A stretch of DNA of 33,780 bases from contig DASPRY010000074.1 in the NCBI GenBank assembly GCA_035624215.1, positions 1-33,780 of the forward strand. Reading direction: 5' to 3'. A program made the position numbers and the translations under genes. The notes under the pieces are model-generated. The model searched no databases. It saw nothing but the letters and a program-made list of their open reading frames with translations, and was not told the origin of the DNA. The stretch comes from JAFAGX01 sp035624215 (GTDB lineage: Bacteria > Acidobacteriota > Terriglobia > Terriglobales > Acidobacteriaceae). Shown piece by piece: positions 30,666 through 33,780 of this stretch; position 1 is the stretch's first letter, and every line of letters starts with the position of its first letter.

Positions 30666-32942
30666 TCAGGATCCGGGCGAGGCAGCGGGAGTCGCCCCTG
30701 CCAACACTTGTGTCATGCGCTGCCAGATCTGCGATCTTTGCAGGCGCCGAAGAAAGTAATACTCATTGACCGGCCGGTCGTCATCGAGAGCTGCGGCTTC
30801 TGGAGCTTGGGCAATAACCGTCTCGATGGGCACCTCATGGTCCATGATGTCGGCCAGCTGTTTTTCAGGAGTCATTTCAGGGCCCCATTCCAACAGATCG
30901 TGGATAGCTGTGGCGGGCATTCGCTGGACCAGAGAAGTCGCGGTTCGCGCGGCGAACGGAGCATCGCTGGCAAGAAAAAGGAGACCCTGAGTTTTCACAT
31001 TTGAGTTCTTCACAACACAATGAAAAACTCGCACGTGATCGAACGAGTTTTGCAATGCCCTGGCTACTGATGCTGGAACGATAGGATCACCCATCGTTTC
31101 ATCTTCGGGCAGCCACTGTTCCAGGATGCCCCCAAGGTTAAGCCGCCGTTTGGCTGCCGCATAGAGCTCGGTCGAGTAAAGCAAACTGGAGCCCGCCGCC
31201 TCGACCGGAGGGGGAGGATCAAGATTGATTACATCGTACTGCTCGGACGTGCGCTCGAGATAACGCCGGCCATCGTCGATTACGATATGCGACAAACGTG
31301 AGCCAAGAAGTTGCGGGGCGTCAGCGTGATAGTACCAGAATACTTTCGGTACGCTAGGCACCAGTTCTACCGCCGTCGTGGCGATGCTCCAGGAAAGCAA
31401 TGAACGGTAGGTCGTCCCCATACCAAAACATATGACCAGAGCTCTGGTCGGGGTGTGATCAAGCGAAGCCAGCGTGAGGTGGGCCATAATTTTCGTGACC
31501 GGATCTAAGGTCGTCATCCCGACGCCGTTGACCCTCAGGCGTTTCGCCATCCCTTCCCCTGACGCAATGATCGTGGCGGTGTCATCGCGGAGAACTATGC
31601 TTGGCGTAATTCGGTCTTCGTAACCCTTGCTCGTGAAGGCCAGAAAGAGCGCGAGGAACGCGGCAGCATAAGGAATACGATTTTGCCAGCTTGCCTGCGG
31701 TTGAACGCTGTCTCCAACCGTTGACCAGCGCGGGAGCATGCCGGCCAAGAGCCAGGGAAACGCAAACACAAATAGTGCCCAGCGCTCGTTCAGCCTGGGC
31801 AGTACCACAAAGCCAGACAGCAGCGGCCCAAGAATGCACCCAACCACGTTCACCGCATAGGCTTTGCCGGCCCGGTCTGGATCCCCATCTGACCACCGGT
31901 CAACCAGCATCGGAGTCACAAAGCCCAAGATGGCCGAGAAGGGACAGATCCCGATAAGGACCCGCCAGTCACCCCAAGGCAAGGGGCCGACGTGAAAGCT
32001 GGGATCAGCGGTGATCAAAGGCAGGAGGATGGAAAAACCGAGCAGAACCCATATCAATTTCCCCTCCGGTTGCTGCCTTCGGCTCCAGAAGCGGTAAACC
32101 CGAGATCCAAGAAAGGTAGCTGCCAGATAAGAACCGAGGATGAACGCGAATGCATAAACCACCGTACCCAAATATGGAGTGAATTGCCGAATCCACACCA
32201 CTTCAATTCCTATGCTGGTCAGCCCCGTCAAAAACAGCAGCAGTAGTGGCAGGTGGCGGCGTGACCCATTTCTGGAGGCACGAACAGCGACGGCAGGGTC
32301 GAGTTTATCAATCTCCCCGTGGCCGAACTCGCGGTTGAACGTCAATGTAGTTGCGCACGCTGCCAATAGGGTATTCAAGAATGCGCCAATTCTTAACGTC
32401 CCATGGAAACCATACAGCTCAATCAGCAGCAGTGGCACGACAGTGCCAGCCACCGCACCGAGCACATTAGCGAGGTAGAGAAAACTGAACGAGCGGTTCG
32501 ATTCTTGTTGAAAACTGCGGCGAATGGCGGACATTGCCAACGGAATGGTGGCGCCCATCAGGGCACACCACGGAACCAGAGTAAGTGCGACCCAGACTCC
32601 ACACGCTAGGTAGTAAGAGAATGAGGAAGTACGGGGAAACCGTTCCAGCAACGCACGTCCCGACTCCAGCTCAATCGGGACCAGGATGGCCGACGCCCCA
32701 ATCAACAACTCAGTCAGAGCATAAAGAGGCAGCGCTGGGAACCGGACCCGGCTGGCATATCTTTGGATCAGACAACCGCTGGCCCACGAGCCCAATCCCA
32801 GACCTGCCATGAACGTCGAAAGTACGATTGAAGTCAGCGCAGTAGTAACTCCGAACTGCGCCATCGCCAACCTCAGCCATACGATCTCGTAAATGATGCT
32901 GCAGCAACCTGACACGAAAAAGAAGATGAAAAACCAAGCCAA
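30666..32942 (-). CDS. Membrane protein with C-terminal spermidine-synthase-like domain (MFS fusion)
   Basis: 758 residues. About 12 membrane segments fill residues 1-~440 (MAWFFIFFFVSGCCSIIYEI, LGLGSWASGCLI, GATIPLAMSAI). A soluble Rossmann methyltransferase-like domain follows (~490-740) resembling SpeE: CFGMGTTYRS replaces the usual GGGDG loop, then VELVPSV, DDGRRYLE and INLDPPPPVEAAG. Such fusions are common in soil bacteria, but it is unclear whether they make spermidine; altered SAM- and putrescine-site residues suggest another aminopropyl- or methyl-transfer role. TTG start with SD GGAGG 4-8 nt upstream. It stands alone. Confidence 0.82.
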   Translation of the reverse strand: MAWFFIFFFVSGCCSIIYEIVWLRLAMAQFGVTTALTSIVLSTFMAGLGLGSWASGCLIQRYASRVRFPALPLYALTELLIGASAILVPIELESGRALLERFPRTSSFSYYLACGVWVALTLVPWCALMGATIPLAMSAIRRSFQQESNRSFSFLYLANVLGAVAGTVVPLLLIELYGFHGTLRIGAFLNTLLAACATTLTFNREFGHGEIDKLDPAVAVRASRNGSRRHLPLLLLFLTGLTSIGIEVVWIRQFTPYLGTVVYAFAFILGSYLAATFLGSRVYRFWSRRQQPEGKLIWVLLGFSILLPLITADPSFHVGPLPWGDWRVLIGICPFSAILGFVTPMLVDRWSDGDPDRAGKAYAVNVVGCILGPLLSGFVVLPRLNERWALFVFAFPWLLAGMLPRWSTVGDSVQPQASWQNRIPYAAAFLALFLAFTSKGYEDRITPSIVLRDDTATIIASGEGMAKRLRVNGVGMTTLDPVTKIMAHLTLASLDHTPTRALVICFGMGTTYRSLLSWSIATTAVELVPSVPKVFWYYHADAPQLLGSRLSHIVIDDGRRYLERTSEQYDVINLDPPPPVEAAGSSLLYSTELYAAAKRRLNLGGILEQWLPEDETMGDPIVPASVARALQNSFDHVRVFHCVVKNSNVKTQGLLFLASDAPFAARTATSLVQRMPATAIHDLLEWGPEMTPEKQLADIMDHEVPIETVIAQAPEAAALDDDRPVNEYYFLRRLQRSQIWQRMTQVLAGATPAASPGS

Positions 32943-33334
32943 AGCCCCTCCTCGACTCCTTCAGTCGGGATCCTCAACTCACCGCTCGACCGATTGAGCG
33001 TGCAGCGCTTGGATATTTCTGTAATTGCTCAGTCATTCGACGATTCTTGCATCTAACGTAGCAGCTCCCTAAAAGGCAGAGCCATAGCGCAAAGATATCG
33101 CCTACCGAATCGGGCAGGCAATCCTAATCCTTCAGCCGAGTGCTTCGCCCTGAAGATTCATTTCCGAGGAATTTCGGATTGCCAACAGAAAGGTTGACGA
33201 CGCGTCGTTACCTATTGAAAAGTAAGTGGCCATTTACGTAAGCACGATTTGCTGCTAGTGAGAAAGAGGGTATATGAACCCCCCAAATTCCAGACGGGAA
33301 CCAGTTCGGAACTAGTGTGCTATCATGCGCCTAG
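32943..33334. other. Gene-poor region before the tRNA-Gly fragment
   Basis: 392 bp with no gene I can support. It contains the promoter side of the spermidine-synthase-like gene, a 12-bp palindrome ACGACGCGTCGT at 33197-33208, and a TATCAT -10-like box at 33321-33326 just before the tRNA-Gly fragment. Confidence 0.4.
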
Positions 33335-33372
33335 GCGGGAGTAGTTCAGCGGTAGAACGCCAGCTTCCCAAG
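33335..33372 (+). pseudogene. Orphan 5' half of tRNA-Gly (anticodon CCC)
   Basis: Positions 33335-33372 match tRNA-Gly 1-39: acceptor 5' strand GCGGGAG, D arm GTTC/GAAC, anticodon 5' stem CCAGC and loop TTCCCAA, plus one more base. After that the sequence diverges completely and no 3' half occurs in the remaining 400 bp. A TATCAT box just upstream suggests its original promoter. The break exactly at the anticodon loop fits an integrase crossover site there, rather than random decay. Confidence 0.85.
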
Positions 33373-33663
33373 TCTCCTTCATTCAAAACAATCAACAACA
33401 TAACTAGGCTACTGGGGACTGCCAAGTACCTGAAAACACATGGTAGCGAAATTCGAGAACGGGTGCTGCAACGGGTGCTAACGAACCCGCAGTTGAGCCA
33501 TACGTTTTGAGGGTCTACCCGGCACCGAAATTTCAGAAGACAAAGAGACGAAGGTTGGCGGGCTGAATCCCCAAGACCACTCGTTGCGAAACTCGCGCCC
33601 GAACTAATAGAGTAGTGGCTCGAAAATAGTCTGCTGTCCGGGTTCAGTCTTTGAGGAGGCTTC

Positions 33664-33780
33664 TTGTTCCGCGCTTTGGTCTTGCCTTTCATGGGAGTAG
33701 TTGTGCTCGTGGGCACCCAAGTTCAGTCTGATCGCAGCTGGATCGAGATTAGCAACGGCTTTACTGAGCAACTGCTCGTG
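33664..33780 (+). CDS. Start of a secreted protein (3' end outside window), possibly DUF885-like
   Basis: The 39 visible codons begin at a TTG preceded by GAGGAGG at 33653-33659 and encode a signal peptide (LPFMGVVVLVGTQVQ) followed by DRSWIEISNGFTEQLLV. The SW-E-SN-FT-QLL pattern recalls the N-terminus of acidobacterial DUF885 (putative peptidase) proteins, but too little is visible to be sure. It follows the tRNA-Gly fragment by ~290 bp and could belong to the element inserted there. Confidence 0.6.
   Translation, partial: MFRALVLPFMGVVVLVGTQVQSDRSWIEISNGFTEQLLV

Noticed and set aside
33325..33510. 61-residue plus-strand frame containing the tRNA-Gly fragment
   Set aside because: Its first third is tRNA sequence; the rest has no recognisable domain.
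33373..33663. Group I intron splitting tRNA-Gly at the anticodon loop
   Set aside because: No conserved P, Q, R or S core elements were seen and no 3' tRNA half occurs before the window ends, although an intron longer than the visible sequence is not excluded.
33312..33716. 134-residue minus-strand frame at the right end
   Set aside because: It runs antisense through the tRNA-Gly fragment and the signal peptide of the terminal gene; no domain.
1..33780. CRISPR arrays, IS elements or rRNA
   Set aside because: No regularly spaced repeats, transposase frames or rRNA stretches were seen.

Overview
The window looks like chromosomal DNA of an Acidobacteriota (Terriglobia/Koribacter-like soil) bacterium. 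This rests on moderately high GC content, on several small secreted proteins of types I associate with that phylum, on a MFS/spermidine-synthase fusion, on a baeRF-type release-factor homologue, and on a hyp operon of the kind found in soil hydrogen oxidisers. The taxonomic call is inference, since no rRNA or marker alignment is possible here.

Layout. (1) 1-1483: the end of an integrated element, with an excisionase-like HTH protein and a tyrosine integrase ending 17 bp before an intact tRNA-Thr(CGU). (2) 1520-2708: a frameshifted secreted-protein gene and a small DUF5818-like secreted protein. (3) 2707-6794: folP and an AidB-like acyl-CoA dehydrogenase on the minus strand, divergent from a PBP4-type D-Ala-D-Ala carboxypeptidase. 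(4) 7038-12963: a complete [NiFe]-hydrogenase maturation cluster hypC-hypD-hypE-hypA-hypB-hypF, with no hydrogenase structural genes in the window. (5) 12981-17938: a Tat-exported glycosylasparaginase, then a two-gene operon of a ribosome-hibernation-factor/sigma-factor fusion and a baeRF release-factor-like protein, then OsmC, divergent from a small Cys-rich protein. (6) 18101-20264: an HtrA/DegP protease and a peptidoglycan-binding-like secreted protein. (7) 20291-26439: a minus-strand operon uvrA - TPR protein - two small secreted helical proteins - CpsB/YwqE-type PHP phosphatase. (8) 26634-29735: a small membrane protein, a Cys-motif protein whose start codon sits in a perfect 11-bp inverted repeat, and gdpD convergent with glpD. 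(9) 30166-33780: a small secreted protein, a membrane spermidine-synthase-like protein, a long gene-poor stretch carrying an orphan 5' half of tRNA-Gly(CCC), and the start of a further secreted protein.

How the genes work together. hypA-F build the Ni-Fe(CN)2CO centre of a hydrogenase encoded elsewhere. gdpD releases glycerol-3-phosphate, which glpD oxidises. The HPF-sigma/baeRF/OsmC group reads as a stress module linking ribosome hibernation, ribosome rescue, transcription and peroxide defence.

The most unusual items are the HPF-sigma fusion with its baeRF partner; the tRNA architecture at the two ends, where an integrase sits 5' of an intact tRNA on the left and an orphan 5' tRNA half sits on the right (together suggesting elements that duplicate the 5' half of tRNA genes); the integrase lacking its first catalytic Arg; and two CRP/FNR-like dyads in front of hypC and between osmC and the Cys-rich gene.
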